Shown: positions 7,115-16,504, counted from the stretch's first letter. The stretch: DNA of 18,776 nucleotides from Chloroflexota bacterium (GCA_010092805.1 JAADYY010000111.1:1-18776); one strand, 5' to 3'. The notes: generated by a model not told the origin, from the letters alone. Numbers and translations are program-made.

Positions 7115-10100
7115 TTAGCCTTGATCCCCCGCTACAGTCTCTAGCAAATCAGCATCTCGATTCACGCGGTAAATCCGCGAGTCATTCTGCTCAAACACCA
7201 CGTCCAGCAGCCCCAAAGTGACCATCTGATCAAACTTCGCCAGGCTTTGCGGCGCATAATACACGTGCTCCAGGTTACCGACGATCACGTAAGTCACGTC
7301 GTAGTATTGCAGCATGTCCCACGCAAGCTCGATGTTCTGCGTGTGATAGAACGCGTTCACATTCGCCGAACGCAGTTCGACCATCCGCCCCATCCGCTCG
7401 AGGCCGCGCTGCTGCCGCTGATGCCAGTTCCAGCCGATCACCGACGGCATCCCCGTATAAATGGAGATGCGCCCGTTCCATTTGTATTCACTGGGGTCGC
7501 TTTGCCCCTCCATGATGATCGGCGTACCTTCGACATTCTCTTGCAGCCAACGGATCATCGCGTGATCATCGGCAAGCGAGAACGGCGCACGCTCCGGGTA
7601 CAGCGCCAATAGTTGGCTGCTGCCTTCGTAATGGCTGGCGTAGAGCATGAAATCCATGCCATCGAGCGTCAGCGGTTGATCTTCGGCCAAACGGTAAACC
7701 GCCTTGCCACGCGCCGCCATAATGGGGAACAACGCCGCCGTGAACACCAGGATCGCCAGCGCGCCACCCCATACAACGCGCAAACCAGGCCGCCACTGCG
7801 CCCAAGCACGGAGCAGCCAGGCGAACGCGGCCCCACCCACGACACTCAGCAGCAGCCACGCCTGAATGTAGAACTTGAAGACGGTGTTCTGCCGCCCAAT
7901 ATCGCCGGAGAGCACGATGTACTCCACGCCCAGCGTTAGCCCGACCGCCAACCCGGACAGCAGCAGCACAAACTGCATCGTGCGCGTTTGATTGGCGCGC
8001 AGCAGCAAAACCGCCATCCACACCAGCAGCGGCAGCGCGATGAGCGTCACCTGATACTCGATGATTGTCAGCGCCAGCGCGCCAACCACCACCGCCCCCA
8101 GAATCACCAGCCCAATGATCAAGTACCAGAACGCCCCACGCAGCGAACGCACATGCACGCTGCGCAACCAGCGCAGCGTATCCCACACCAGCAGCGAATA
8201 GAGCAGGAACAGGAACAACCCGTGTATGCTGAAATAGGCCCACAGCGGCGTCTTGCCGCCTTCCCACTCCGAGACAGCGTTGAACGCCGTCGCAAACCAC
8301 GTGGTGTAAGGCAGCGCGGCCACCACGCTGATCAAGAGGAAGCCGCCGACCCAACCCACCGCGCGCAGCAGCCCCTGACGGCTGATGGGGCGCGTTGCCA
8401 GTGCGCGCTGGCCCAACCACCAGGCGACGGCCAACCCGACCGCGCCCAACAGCGTGTAGGTGATCCATTCCCAGGTGTTGGTCGCCTGCGTCATGCCCAC
8501 CGTGATCGCACCGAGCGCGAGCGCCAGCAGCAGCGACAGCCGCGTCTGGCGCTCACGCCCCGCCAGCAGTAGCGCATTCAGCAGCCAGGCCATTACGAAG
8601 ACCTGCATCGGCATCGCGATCATGTGCGCGTGCAGATCGCCGTAGATGAACGTGAAGATCGGCATTTCGGTGATCGCGTTGCCACCGACCCCAGGCGTTT
8701 CGGCCAGGATCCGACTTGGCCCCCAAAACCAGCGATCCGCCCGCACATTGAGCGGTTCGCCGCGCAGCAGCGCGTTGAATCCCAGCGCCAGGCTCTCCCC
8801 CAGATCAGCGATATTGCCCAGTTCGTAGCCGACTTGATCCGCGATTGGCGGATCATTCGACCGAAGCGCGATCTCGGTGAGCGCCTGACCTTCTGGTGGC
8901 GCACCATTTTCTTCGGTATACCGTTCAACCAGGTAACTTTGCATCCCGGCAGGCTGCTGATAACCGCCCATTTGCGCGACACCCGTCAGGAAAACGCGCG
9001 GCGTATCCAGGTTGCCCAGCACCACCGCCAGCAGCAGCGCCGCGATCCCCGCGACCCAGGGGCTGCCCAACCGACGCATCGACCTTCGCCGTGATGTCAG
9101 CGCCGTCTGCGGGGTGTCCAGATCGTCAATCTCATCGATCAGGTAAACGTTGTCTGCTGTTTCGGAATCCGACCGCACGGTCGAGTTACGGCGTCGAAGC
9201 GCGCTCACAACGTTGAACGCCACCGAAAACGCCCCGATTCCGGTGAGTGCTGCCAATGTCGGGATGAGCAGGTTGTAGGCCACCGATGGAATGATCCCCA
9301 GCAGCAGCACCGGCGCGCCCGTGATCACGAAGCCGAAGTAGTAGTAGTTGATGAACCCACCCGCGTTCCAGGGGTCAATGGGCGGGAAGATCGTGCTGCG
9401 GAGCACCGCATTGAAATAGGCGAAATCCATCGGCTTTTCGCCGCCGAAGCTGTTGTGCCACAAGTCTGGATTGCTCAGCCGCAGCCCCAGAAACGCCAAG
9501 AATACCACCAGCGTGATCGCCTCAATGGCGAGCAAGCGCCGCCAATTCACGCGGAGATAGCGCACGAGGCGGTCACGGGTACGCCACACCACGAGCAAGC
9601 TGATCACGCCGAGCATGAGCAAGCCAACAGCGACGCCGATCTGGTTCCACGCGGGGATGCGGAGGCTGGCGAGGTACCATGTGCCCCACGCCACCAGAAA
9701 GATCCCGGTGAACTTTGCCAACCCATAACCGCGATCTGCCAGGCCAGGGAACGCCACAAACAGCAGCGGCCACACCGCCCACCCAAATAACACGACCGCC
9801 AACCACCACACCGTCACGGTGATGACCGCATGGCTGTTGACCGTACTGTTCCCATCAAAGCGCGCCGACCAGGTGCCATTGCCGAACTGAATCGCCTGCA
9901 TCTCGTCGGTGAAACGCAGCCGCGTCGGCGCTTGATCGGCGAGTTCAGAACTCAGCGGCACGACCCCCGCCAGCATCGGGTCGCAGTAGAAGGTTTCGCT
10001 GCCCGGCCCCTCACAGTTGCGGTTGACGACGGCGGCGGTATCGCGGTTGAGCGGCACCTCAAAGAGAATATCTTTGACGACATCCGGGTCGTAATCATCG

Positions 10101-12574
10101 CGCTGTTGGAAGATGAACACCACCGGATGGTCATAGACATGGAAGGCTTCTTCCGCTTCGAACTCGTTGAGCCATTCCGGGCCGTCGTAAATCGGCAGGT
10201 ACTGATCCGAAACACGCAGCGGCCCCAGCTCGAACGTCTCCTGGAACATCGCCACCAAATCGTAGCCGAGTTCGCCGTTGAACAGCGCATCATAATAGCG
10301 GTTCGTCATCGGCCAGCGTTCTGGGTTGCGCGAAAGCGTGTCATAAAAGCGGTTGCTGCTGATAGCGATGTAGTCGCTGTTGTTCAGCGTGCGGATGAGC
10401 ACGTCGCGCTTGGCTGGCACATCCTCATACACAATGTTCTGCAGGTAACCGTTGACCAACGCCCACCAGGGATCGAGACCACGACAGCCGCCCGCGACTG
10501 ATGCCAAACCGGGCGGTGGGCTATCGGCCAGTGTGATGCCAGACGGATAGGCACAGACTTTTGTCGGCACCGGGTCATCCCAGGCCCCTTCCCACGTGAA
10601 CACCGACCCACCGCTGAGCACCGGCCCACCCTCGACCAGATCGACGATGAAGGTGTACTCAGCCCCCGCCTCGATAGGAATGGGGATGTTCAGTGGAATA
10701 TCGTAACTTCGCCCCAGCGGGTGATCGTCCCGCACGAGGTTGGTGCTGAGTTCGGCCTCCGCCAGCGGCGTCGGATCGCCCGCGCGCGTGATGGTGAAGC
10801 GTAAGGTTTCCGGTTCGGGGTCATCCAGCGGATCGCCCAGGTGGGGTGCATGAATCGTGCTGAGGGTGCCGCTGGCCGCCGGGACGAAACTGTTGACGGA
10901 TCTTGGGCTGAATTCATCCAGGCGCGTCACCCGCGTGGTGATGTCTTCCTCAACGCCGCCGAGGCGGTTGGGAAGCGCAATGTTGATCAAAGGGGTGGAT
11001 GCGGGAGCGCCATCGATGCGCATGGCGAAATCGCCGGGCACATTCTCCCAAACCCAGTGGCTGGCTTGCACGCGAGTCAACTGGTTGCGATAGATGTTGG
11101 TGAACATCACGGCCCACAACGCAGTGAAACCAATCACCCCAGCCAGCACCACCCCCACGCCGATGCGCGGCAGCCTTCGGCCACGTGTGGCGCGCAAGAG
11201 GGTCACGAGTCCCCACGCTGCCAAAACGATCAACGCCGGGTAGATGGGCAGGAAGTAGCGCATCGTCGAGACCCAGTTGCTCCCCAGCCAACCGAAGTAG
11301 ACCAGTATCCAGGCAAACAGCAGGATATTGAGCACCGCGCCGGGCCGGCCACGCACGAGCCGCCAGCCCGCCCAGCCCCAGCTCACCCAAGCGACGATTC
11401 CCAACAGGAGACCCATGCCCCACAGAATCATATTGTTGAGCGGGAACAAATACGGCGCGCGCGCCACCCACTGGAAATTCGGCGGGCTGTCCACCGCACC
11501 GCTGACGAGGCTCTGCGCCGTCTCCATGTTGTCCAGCCAGCGCGGGTTCAGCGGGAAGACATCGAAAAAGCCCGGCCCAGGGAACGCATACGGGTTGAAG
11601 ATGCGAAACACCAGAATCGAGACGCTCCCGGCGATCACAAGACCGAGGAAATTCATCGCAAACAAGCGACCGCCCTCCCCGGGTGCCAACCGGCGGTCGA
11701 AAATCGGCAGGACACGCAGGAGCGCCGCCAGGACGACCACCCCCGCCAGCGGCGCTAAGTTGATGCGGCTGGCAACCGCCGCCCCGAAGAAGATCCCGAA
11801 GAATAGATAGTTGATCAAGCGGCCTTCGCGCTGCACCAATACCGCAAACAGCAAACTCAGTGCCACAAATAAGTTCGCAATTGCATCAACGGTGCCAAAG
11901 TGCGCCATCTGGATCGAGAAGACCGTCGCTGAGTAGAGGAACGCCGCCAACAGCCCAATCCATTTGTCGTGTAGGCGCTGACCGATGAGAAAGACGATCA
12001 CAATGATGCTCATCTCGGCCAACGCGGACAAGAAACGCCACACCAAGTGGATACCGTCATATCTTGTCCAGTATGACGCATCATGCGTCAACCATGCGTC
12101 ATCGCCAGTGAGCGGCGCGAGCACTGTGCGCGCCCACCAATTCGAGGCGGTGACCATGAACTCACCCGCGCCCTTCGCCATAAACAGTGGGAGGGTCCCG
12201 TAAACATACAGCCCGGTTGAGGCGTTGGCGTTGTGCGGGTTGAGTGTCGAGCATTGGGTGTCGAAATAAGCCCCGACGCCGTTGGTTTCCGGATAACGCG
12301 CCCGGCAATCCGCATACTGCTGATCGCGCGCAACGGCGTTCGGTTCACTGAGGTTCAGTTCACGCCCGATACTTGCAGCAACACTCGTCAGAAAGCGTTC
12401 ATCTGGATGTAAATGCGTGAAATCATCCCAGTTCAGGCCGACAAACCGGAAGTAGCCCCCAATCAGAATCAGCCCCAGCATGAGGGTGCCGACCAGAACC
12501 TGGCTCCAATCGAGGGGGCGGCGTTGTGGCACCACAGCCGCTGATCGTTGTGGCAATGCGCGAACTTCTTGCAT
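7115..12574 (-). CDS. Giant fusion: GT-C glycosyltransferase module plus soluble region plus DUF2298/YYY module
   Basis: This is a continuous 1819-residue protein. Residues 1-500 form a GT-C module: a first membrane segment (about 26-43), then an outer loop with LHPDERFL (55-62), whose Asp58-Glu59 are the expected acidic motif, then about ten further hydrophobic segments. Residues about 505-912 are hydrophilic and presumably outside the cell, starting with ASHWVWENVPG, a motif often found just after the last membrane helix of family 39-like enzymes. Residues about 915-1819 are a full DUF2298/YYY module: DRGYGLAK (947-954), EKPM (1046-1049), IDPW (1066-1069), YYYFG (1077-1081), GDLHAH (1312-1317), NTVFKFYIQ (1563-1571), GMPSVIGW and HQRQQRG (1708-1724). 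TIGR03662 has a known long class with an extra N-terminal region, but that class carries two YYY copies and TPR repeats; here there is one copy and no TPR. AAGGG seven bases before ATG 12574 supports the start. Likely envelope glycosylation; the exact reaction is unknown. Confidence 0.88.
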   Translation of the reverse strand: MQEVRALPQRSAAVVPQRRPLDWSQVLVGTLMLGLILIGGYFRFVGLNWDDFTHLHPDERFLTSVAASIGRELNLSEPNAVARDQQYADCRARYPETNGVGAYFDTQCSTLNPHNANASTGLYVYGTLPLFMAKGAGEFMVTASNWWARTVLAPLTGDDAWLTHDASYWTRYDGIHLVWRFLSALAEMSIIVIVFLIGQRLHDKWIGLLAAFLYSATVFSIQMAHFGTVDAIANLFVALSLLFAVLVQREGRLINYLFFGIFFGAAVASRINLAPLAGVVVLAALLRVLPIFDRRLAPGEGGRLFAMNFLGLVIAGSVSILVFRIFNPYAFPGPGFFDVFPLNPRWLDNMETAQSLVSGAVDSPPNFQWVARAPYLFPLNNMILWGMGLLLGIVAWVSWGWAGWRLVRGRPGAVLNILLFAWILVYFGWLGSNWVSTMRYFLPIYPALIVLAAWGLVTLLRATRGRRLPRIGVGVVLAGVIGFTALWAVMFTNIYRNQLTRVQASHWVWENVPGDFAMRIDGAPASTPLINIALPNRLGGVEEDITTRVTRLDEFSPRSVNSFVPAASGTLSTIHAPHLGDPLDDPEPETLRFTITRAGDPTPLAEAELSTNLVRDDHPLGRSYDIPLNIPIPIEAGAEYTFIVDLVEGGPVLSGGSVFTWEGAWDDPVPTKVCAYPSGITLADSPPPGLASVAGGCRGLDPWWALVNGYLQNIVYEDVPAKRDVLIRTLNNSDYIAISSNRFYDTLSRNPERWPMTNRYYDALFNGELGYDLVAMFQETFELGPLRVSDQYLPIYDGPEWLNEFEAEEAFHVYDHPVVFIFQQRDDYDPDVVKDILFEVPLNRDTAAVVNRNCEGPGSETFYCDPMLAGVVPLSSELADQAPTRLRFTDEMQAIQFGNGTWSARFDGNSTVNSHAVITVTVWWLAVVLFGWAVWPLLFVAFPGLADRGYGLAKFTGIFLVAWGTWYLASLRIPAWNQIGVAVGLLMLGVISLLVVWRTRDRLVRYLRVNWRRLLAIEAITLVVFLAFLGLRLSNPDLWHNSFGGEKPMDFAYFNAVLRSTIFPPIDPWNAGGFINYYYFGFVITGAPVLLLGIIPSVAYNLLIPTLAALTGIGAFSVAFNVVSALRRRNSTVRSDSETADNVYLIDEIDDLDTPQTALTSRRRSMRRLGSPWVAGIAALLLAVVLGNLDTPRVFLTGVAQMGGYQQPAGMQSYLVERYTEENGAPPEGQALTEIALRSNDPPIADQVGYELGNIADLGESLALGFNALLRGEPLNVRADRWFWGPSRILAETPGVGGNAITEMPIFTFIYGDLHAHMIAMPMQVFVMAWLLNALLLAGRERQTRLSLLLALALGAITVGMTQATNTWEWITYTLLGAVGLAVAWWLGQRALATRPISRQGLLRAVGWVGGFLLISVVAALPYTTWFATAFNAVSEWEGGKTPLWAYFSIHGLFLFLLYSLLVWDTLRWLRSVHVRSLRGAFWYLIIGLVILGAVVVGALALTIIEYQVTLIALPLLVWMAVLLLRANQTRTMQFVLLLSGLAVGLTLGVEYIVLSGDIGRQNTVFKFYIQAWLLLSVVGGAAFAWLLRAWAQWRPGLRVVWGGALAILVFTAALFPIMAARGKAVYRLAEDQPLTLDGMDFMLYASHYEGSSQLLALYPERAPFSLADDHAMIRWLQENVEGTPIIMEGQSDPSEYKWNGRISIYTGMPSVIGWNWHQRQQRGLERMGRMVELRSANVNAFYHTQNIELAWDMLQYYDVTYVIVGNLEHVYYAPQSLAKFDQMVTLGLLDVVFEQNDSRIYRVNRDADLLETVAGDQG

Positions 12575-12755
12575 TAAGCTACCCTTATATCACAACACGT
12601 CCGCCGATGGAGGCGCGTCGTCGGTGATTTTCAGATGGTCTTGATTGCTGCTTCGCTGCGCGATGCGACGATACGTGTGATGTACACGGCTGCACGCAAA
12701 ATTCCTCAAGAGTTCGCACAGCGAATTCACACGCACGCGCGCACCGCAGGGTTTA
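12575..12755 (-). other. 181-base intergenic gap between the 940- and 1819-residue genes
   Basis: No credible small gene or terminator is visible. On the minus strand TTGAGG followed after 17 bases by TGTACA is a weak promoter-like pair (4/6 and 3/6 matches). A 5-bp inverted repeat (CGTGT 12674-12678, ACACG 12684-12688) lies in the middle. TATAAG close to the ATG is too near the ribosome binding site to be a convincing -10 box for a led message. The gap is large compared with the overlapping genes before it, so a separate promoter for the fusion gene is plausible but not shown. Confidence 0.3.
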
Positions 12756-15578
12756 TCAACTCAGGTTGATGGGTTCGAGACCGTTCAATTCCAGAAATTG
12801 CTGGAAGCCGAGCAATCCCAGCGCCGGAACACGATACAGATAGTAGCTGTTTTCCGGCTGTGAGGTTTCCATCAGAATCCCGGTGCCCATGGGGAACCAC
12901 GTCTGCAAAATATTGAGCGTGAGCGCATCGTCTGGGTGATAGTAGAACAGCAAATCTGCATCCAGGTTCAGCCGGTACTCAGACTCGCGCAAGCTGGCGT
13001 CGCGCAACCGCGTCGGCACATCGTCACGCTCCGGGATGGTGTTGGGCCAGGCTATCTCGCCCGCTTCAATCGCCAACGCCCGATGATCCCACCAGTAGGG
13101 ATACGCGATGATAAAGGCATTGCCGTAACCGCCGCCGCTTTCCCCAAAGTTGCGCAGCACCGCCGCCGCATCGCTGTACGGCAGCGCGTTGAGTGTGTAG
13201 TTTTCGTCGTAGTTCCCGAAGAACGTGCGCGCGTTGGTCGCGTAGCTGCCCAGCACCAGCACAACCGCCGCCACCGACGCGACGATCAAGCCACGCCGCC
13301 CACCGATCAGCGTCACCAGCGACCGCCCCATCAGCGCGAAGGGCAGCGCAGCGATCAAGTAAACGCCCGGTAGGGTGCCGCTCATCCGGGTGGCGCTTGG
13401 GTTTTCCAGCGGCACAGCAATCGCCAGCGCTGAGGGGAGCGCCATGATCAGAATCGTCAGCGGCACCACCCAGATCGCCGGATCGCCCCGCCGCAGCATC
13501 AACCCGAACCATGCGCCCACACCAACGATCAACAGGCTGCCCGCGAGCGGGTCCATCGCTGGCAGCAGCGGCACATTGTGGAACCAGGCGACATCGCCGC
13601 GCCAATTGTACATCAGCAGCGCGTCGCCATAGTTGACCAGCAGCGCCGGAACATTGTCTCGAAATGCGATCAGCCGCTCATCGAAGGTGGCTTGGCGGTA
13701 AACAAGATTGCCTGATTCATCGACAACTTGCGTCACATCATCGCCAAATAACCGCCCCGATGTCCGCCGCCAGAAATCTTCGGGGAAATCGGTGGAGTAG
13801 CGCAGCAGCGGCACAAAGATCACGAACGACACCGCCGCGGCCACCAGCAAATTCGACAGCAGGCGGCGGCCAGCGACCCACGAGCGCACTTTAAACACAA
13901 CCGCCAACGCGACACCCGCCACTACGATCAGCGGCAGCATCCGTGTCGCCTGATACGTGTACTGCCCGAAGCCAAGAATCAGGCCGACCATGATAAAGTC
14001 GATCCGGCGATTCGTGCGCAGTGCGCGTGTCAGGAAGATCAACAGCAGCGTCGTCACCAACGGCGTCAGCACAATGCGCAGGCCCAGGCGGCTGAGCATT
14101 TCGTGCCAGAAGCTCACGGCAACGAGCGCCGCCAGCGCCAAGCCAACCAGATCGCCTAATCGGGGTTCACGCGGCCCCATCAGCTCACGACCCAACCAGA
14201 ATAACAGCGGGATCGTCAGCAGCCCTTCAATCACCGTCAGCAGCTTGAGCAGATCGAAGTCCAGGTTGAGGCCAGGCAGCCCGGCCATAAACGCCAGCAA
14301 GTAGAACTGCACCGGATCGCGCCCGTGATTGCTGGCGAAAAACACATCATACTGCCCGTCGAACACGCGCTGGGCGTCGAGCAGCTTCTCGACATGATCG
14401 CTGGTCATCTCTGACGGCACCCCGGCCAGGTCAATGAAGCGGAACGCCGCTGCAAGCGCAAAGATCGCGATCAGCGCGGCCAATACCCAACTGAAGCGGA
14501 ATTCCAGCCGATTAATCGAACGTACCGCCGCCGTGATCGGTTTGAACGGCGTCCAGCGCGCAGGTGCCAACGCCCAAACGATGAACAGCACACTCCCAAG
14601 CCAGGCGATCACCCCGCCCGCTGTGAAGGTGTTGTCGGCGTTGAGTTCCCAGGCGAAAAACATCCCAGCGATCCCGATCAACGCCAGCACGACGCGAATC
14701 CCCTGCACACGTCGCGTTTCACGCATCTCGGTAGGATCAGCGAAGGCGGCGCGCGCTGTGACGGACGGCGACACGGCAGTTTGTTCTGTTTGCGCCTGCT
14801 CGCTGTGGCGCATCGGCGGCAGCGCGGTCAAGGCTTCACCTGCTAACCAGATCAGCGCCGCCAGCGCCAGAAACGGCGCGCCTGCGATCAAGGCATCATC
14901 CAGCCGACGATCAGGCGAACTCCAGAGGATCACGCAGCCCGCCCAGGCAACGATGAACGCCGCGATGCGGATCATTAGCTGGAGACCTTCCAAAGACCGC
15001 TGCACCTGCGCTTCCGGTGAGCGGACGACCTGCGGTTGATCGGTACCGATCACAGCCGCACCAATACCCAACGCGGGAGCAACCGGCATCATCTGCACGT
15101 CTCCGGCTGTCTCACCGTCAACAGCTTCAGTTGGCGGCGGCGTCCGTGTGACCGTGATCAACGCGCTCGTCGTCTCGAGCGGCGCGCGCCACCACTGCTG
15201 AAGCGCGGCAGCCAAGGTCAAATCCTCGAAGGTCTGTGGCAACCCGTTTTCGCGCTCCGGTGCCGGCGCATCGGCAGCCGCCGCCACAGCAGTCACAGGG
15301 GCTTCAGTGTCAACAGCACCGGGCGGCAGCGGCTCACCAGAATCACGCGAGATCGCTACAGGCTGCACAACACCCTCCGGGGTTTCGTTCAGCGCGGCGT
15401 CATCGGCTGGCTTACGCCGCGCCCGCCGCCGAAATGGCAAGCGCCCAATGCGTCGCCACACCTGCCCCCCGCGCCCGGTTTCGCCCTGCATGTCGCTGCT
15501 ATCCGATTGATTGTCAGGATGATTGGATGGTGAATCGCCGTGCTGCGCTGATGCGTCGCGTTCAGGCTCGAAGCTCAT
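12756..15578 (-). CDS. GT-C (family 39-like) membrane glycosyltransferase with long disordered N-terminus
   Basis: The 940-residue protein begins with about 200 polar, low-complexity residues containing a basic patch (RRRARRK, 50-56), presumably cytoplasmic. Two hydrophobic pairs follow (about 203-250 and 294-340), and then a canonical GT-C core from about 365. The first outer loop of that core holds MTSDHVEK (391-398), where other family 39-like proteins have an Asp-Glu pair, and then HGRDPVQFY (418-426). Many membrane segments follow to about 770, and then an outer C-terminal domain of about 150 residues. This core resembles glycosyltransferases common in Chloroflexota; donor and acceptor are unknown, with a polyprenyl-phosphate sugar expected for the fold. 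The start overlaps the methyltransferase stop as ATGA (15578-15575), with AGGA two bases upstream, implying translational coupling. The N-terminal 360 residues are an unusual addition to the core. Confidence 0.82.
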   Translation of the reverse strand: MSFEPERDASAQHGDSPSNHPDNQSDSSDMQGETGRGGQVWRRIGRLPFRRRARRKPADDAALNETPEGVVQPVAISRDSGEPLPPGAVDTEAPVTAVAAAADAPAPERENGLPQTFEDLTLAAALQQWWRAPLETTSALITVTRTPPPTEAVDGETAGDVQMMPVAPALGIGAAVIGTDQPQVVRSPEAQVQRSLEGLQLMIRIAAFIVAWAGCVILWSSPDRRLDDALIAGAPFLALAALIWLAGEALTALPPMRHSEQAQTEQTAVSPSVTARAAFADPTEMRETRRVQGIRVVLALIGIAGMFFAWELNADNTFTAGGVIAWLGSVLFIVWALAPARWTPFKPITAAVRSINRLEFRFSWVLAALIAIFALAAAFRFIDLAGVPSEMTSDHVEKLLDAQRVFDGQYDVFFASNHGRDPVQFYLLAFMAGLPGLNLDFDLLKLLTVIEGLLTIPLLFWLGRELMGPREPRLGDLVGLALAALVAVSFWHEMLSRLGLRIVLTPLVTTLLLIFLTRALRTNRRIDFIMVGLILGFGQYTYQATRMLPLIVVAGVALAVVFKVRSWVAGRRLLSNLLVAAAVSFVIFVPLLRYSTDFPEDFWRRTSGRLFGDDVTQVVDESGNLVYRQATFDERLIAFRDNVPALLVNYGDALLMYNWRGDVAWFHNVPLLPAMDPLAGSLLIVGVGAWFGLMLRRGDPAIWVVPLTILIMALPSALAIAVPLENPSATRMSGTLPGVYLIAALPFALMGRSLVTLIGGRRGLIVASVAAVVLVLGSYATNARTFFGNYDENYTLNALPYSDAAAVLRNFGESGGGYGNAFIIAYPYWWDHRALAIEAGEIAWPNTIPERDDVPTRLRDASLRESEYRLNLDADLLFYYHPDDALTLNILQTWFPMGTGILMETSQPENSYYLYRVPALGLLGFQQFLELNGLEPINLS

Positions 15579-16504
15579 AATCCTGGTTTACGCCCCTTCA
15601 CCGCCAAATTGACCGTCGCACGATCCGGCGGCTCATTGATCACATTGTTGCGGTCAAAGTAGTTGAATACACGCAGGCCCAAATTGATGGGGTTGAGTAC
15701 ACTGCCATCGTTCTGATCAAAGGTGATGCGGTTGGCAGCAGTCGCCATCGACCCAGGGAGTACCCCAGACTCCAGCAGCGGTTTCCCCAGCCCATACACC
15801 AGATTATGAATGAACGGGAAGCTGGCATGCGTGAACGCGCGCTCTTCCTCAATGCTGAAACCGCCGGCTTCCACCGCCGCCCGCAGATCATCGCGCCAAT
15901 ACAGCCGCACATGGTTCGCCCACAACCCGGCCAGCGGCCCGCGCCGAATTGGACGGTTGAAGAGAAATTCCAGCGTCCGGTTGATCGGATCCCACAAAAA
16001 GGGATAATCGGCATTCGGTACGGTGATCGCCACCACACCGCCCGGCTTGAGCACCCGGCAGACCTCTTTCAGCCCGGCGACATCATCGTCGAGATGTTCG
16101 AGGATCTCGGAGAGAATCACCGCGTCGAATGTGTCGTTGGGGTACGGCATATTGTAAATATCGACGTTGTGCAGCGTCAGCTTCGGGAGATTCCCGACGT
16201 TCGCCCGCGCTTTCAGCACCACATCCCAATCGAGTTCCGCGCCCACCAACCGCGCATTCGTCGCGTAACGGATCATATTCAGGTAAAAGCCGCGCCCGCA
16301 CGGTATGTCCAGGATCAGCATGTCGTCAGTCGGCTGCACCCACTCGAAGATCGTCTGGACGCGCTTTTTGAAGGCCATGTCCGCCTCGTTGCGCGTCATG
16401 TAATGGATCAATTCGAGCGTGACGCCGGGCGACACTTCGGTTTGGGCAGCTTGCGCTGCGCTATGCTCAGTCGCGCTTGGCATAGGTGTAGAAGAGTCGC
16501 TCAT
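15575..16504 (-). CDS. Class I SAM-dependent methyltransferase
   Basis: From the chosen ATG 16504 the protein has 309 residues. It shows a class I (Rossmann-like) methyltransferase pattern: motif I LDIPCGRG (65-72) for SAM binding, the acidic end of strand 2 at GAELD (88-92), SEILEHLDDD (132-141) around motif II, and LKPGGVVAITVPN (152-164), the usual 'LkPGG' motif III region. The C-terminal third (WRDDLRAAVEAGGF and following) resembles the lid region of glycan- and lipid-modifying methyltransferases of the Methyltransf_11 type. The frame is open further upstream, but that stretch would lie inside the GT4 gene and encodes a Trp/Arg-rich sequence unlike the family, so I reject it. Met8 (16483) is an alternative start; neither has a clear ribosome binding site. 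The overlap with GT4 is 38 bases (or 17). Context suggests methylation of a sugar or lipid-linked glycan, though the substrate cannot be read from the sequence. Confidence 0.88.
   Translation of the reverse strand: MSDSSTPMPSATEHSAAQAAQTEVSPGVTLELIHYMTRNEADMAFKKRVQTIFEWVQPTDDMLILDIPCGRGFYLNMIRYATNARLVGAELDWDVVLKARANVGNLPKLTLHNVDIYNMPYPNDTFDAVILSEILEHLDDDVAGLKEVCRVLKPGGVVAITVPNADYPFLWDPINRTLEFLFNRPIRRGPLAGLWANHVRLYWRDDLRAAVEAGGFSIEEERAFTHASFPFIHNLVYGLGKPLLESGVLPGSMATAANRITFDQNDGSVLNPINLGLRVFNYFDRNNVINEPPDRATVNLAVKGRKPGL

Noticed and set aside
10841..11758. Long plus-strand open frame of 305 codons
   Set aside because: Antisense to the N-terminal half of the 1819-residue fusion protein; low-complexity polar translation with no domain.
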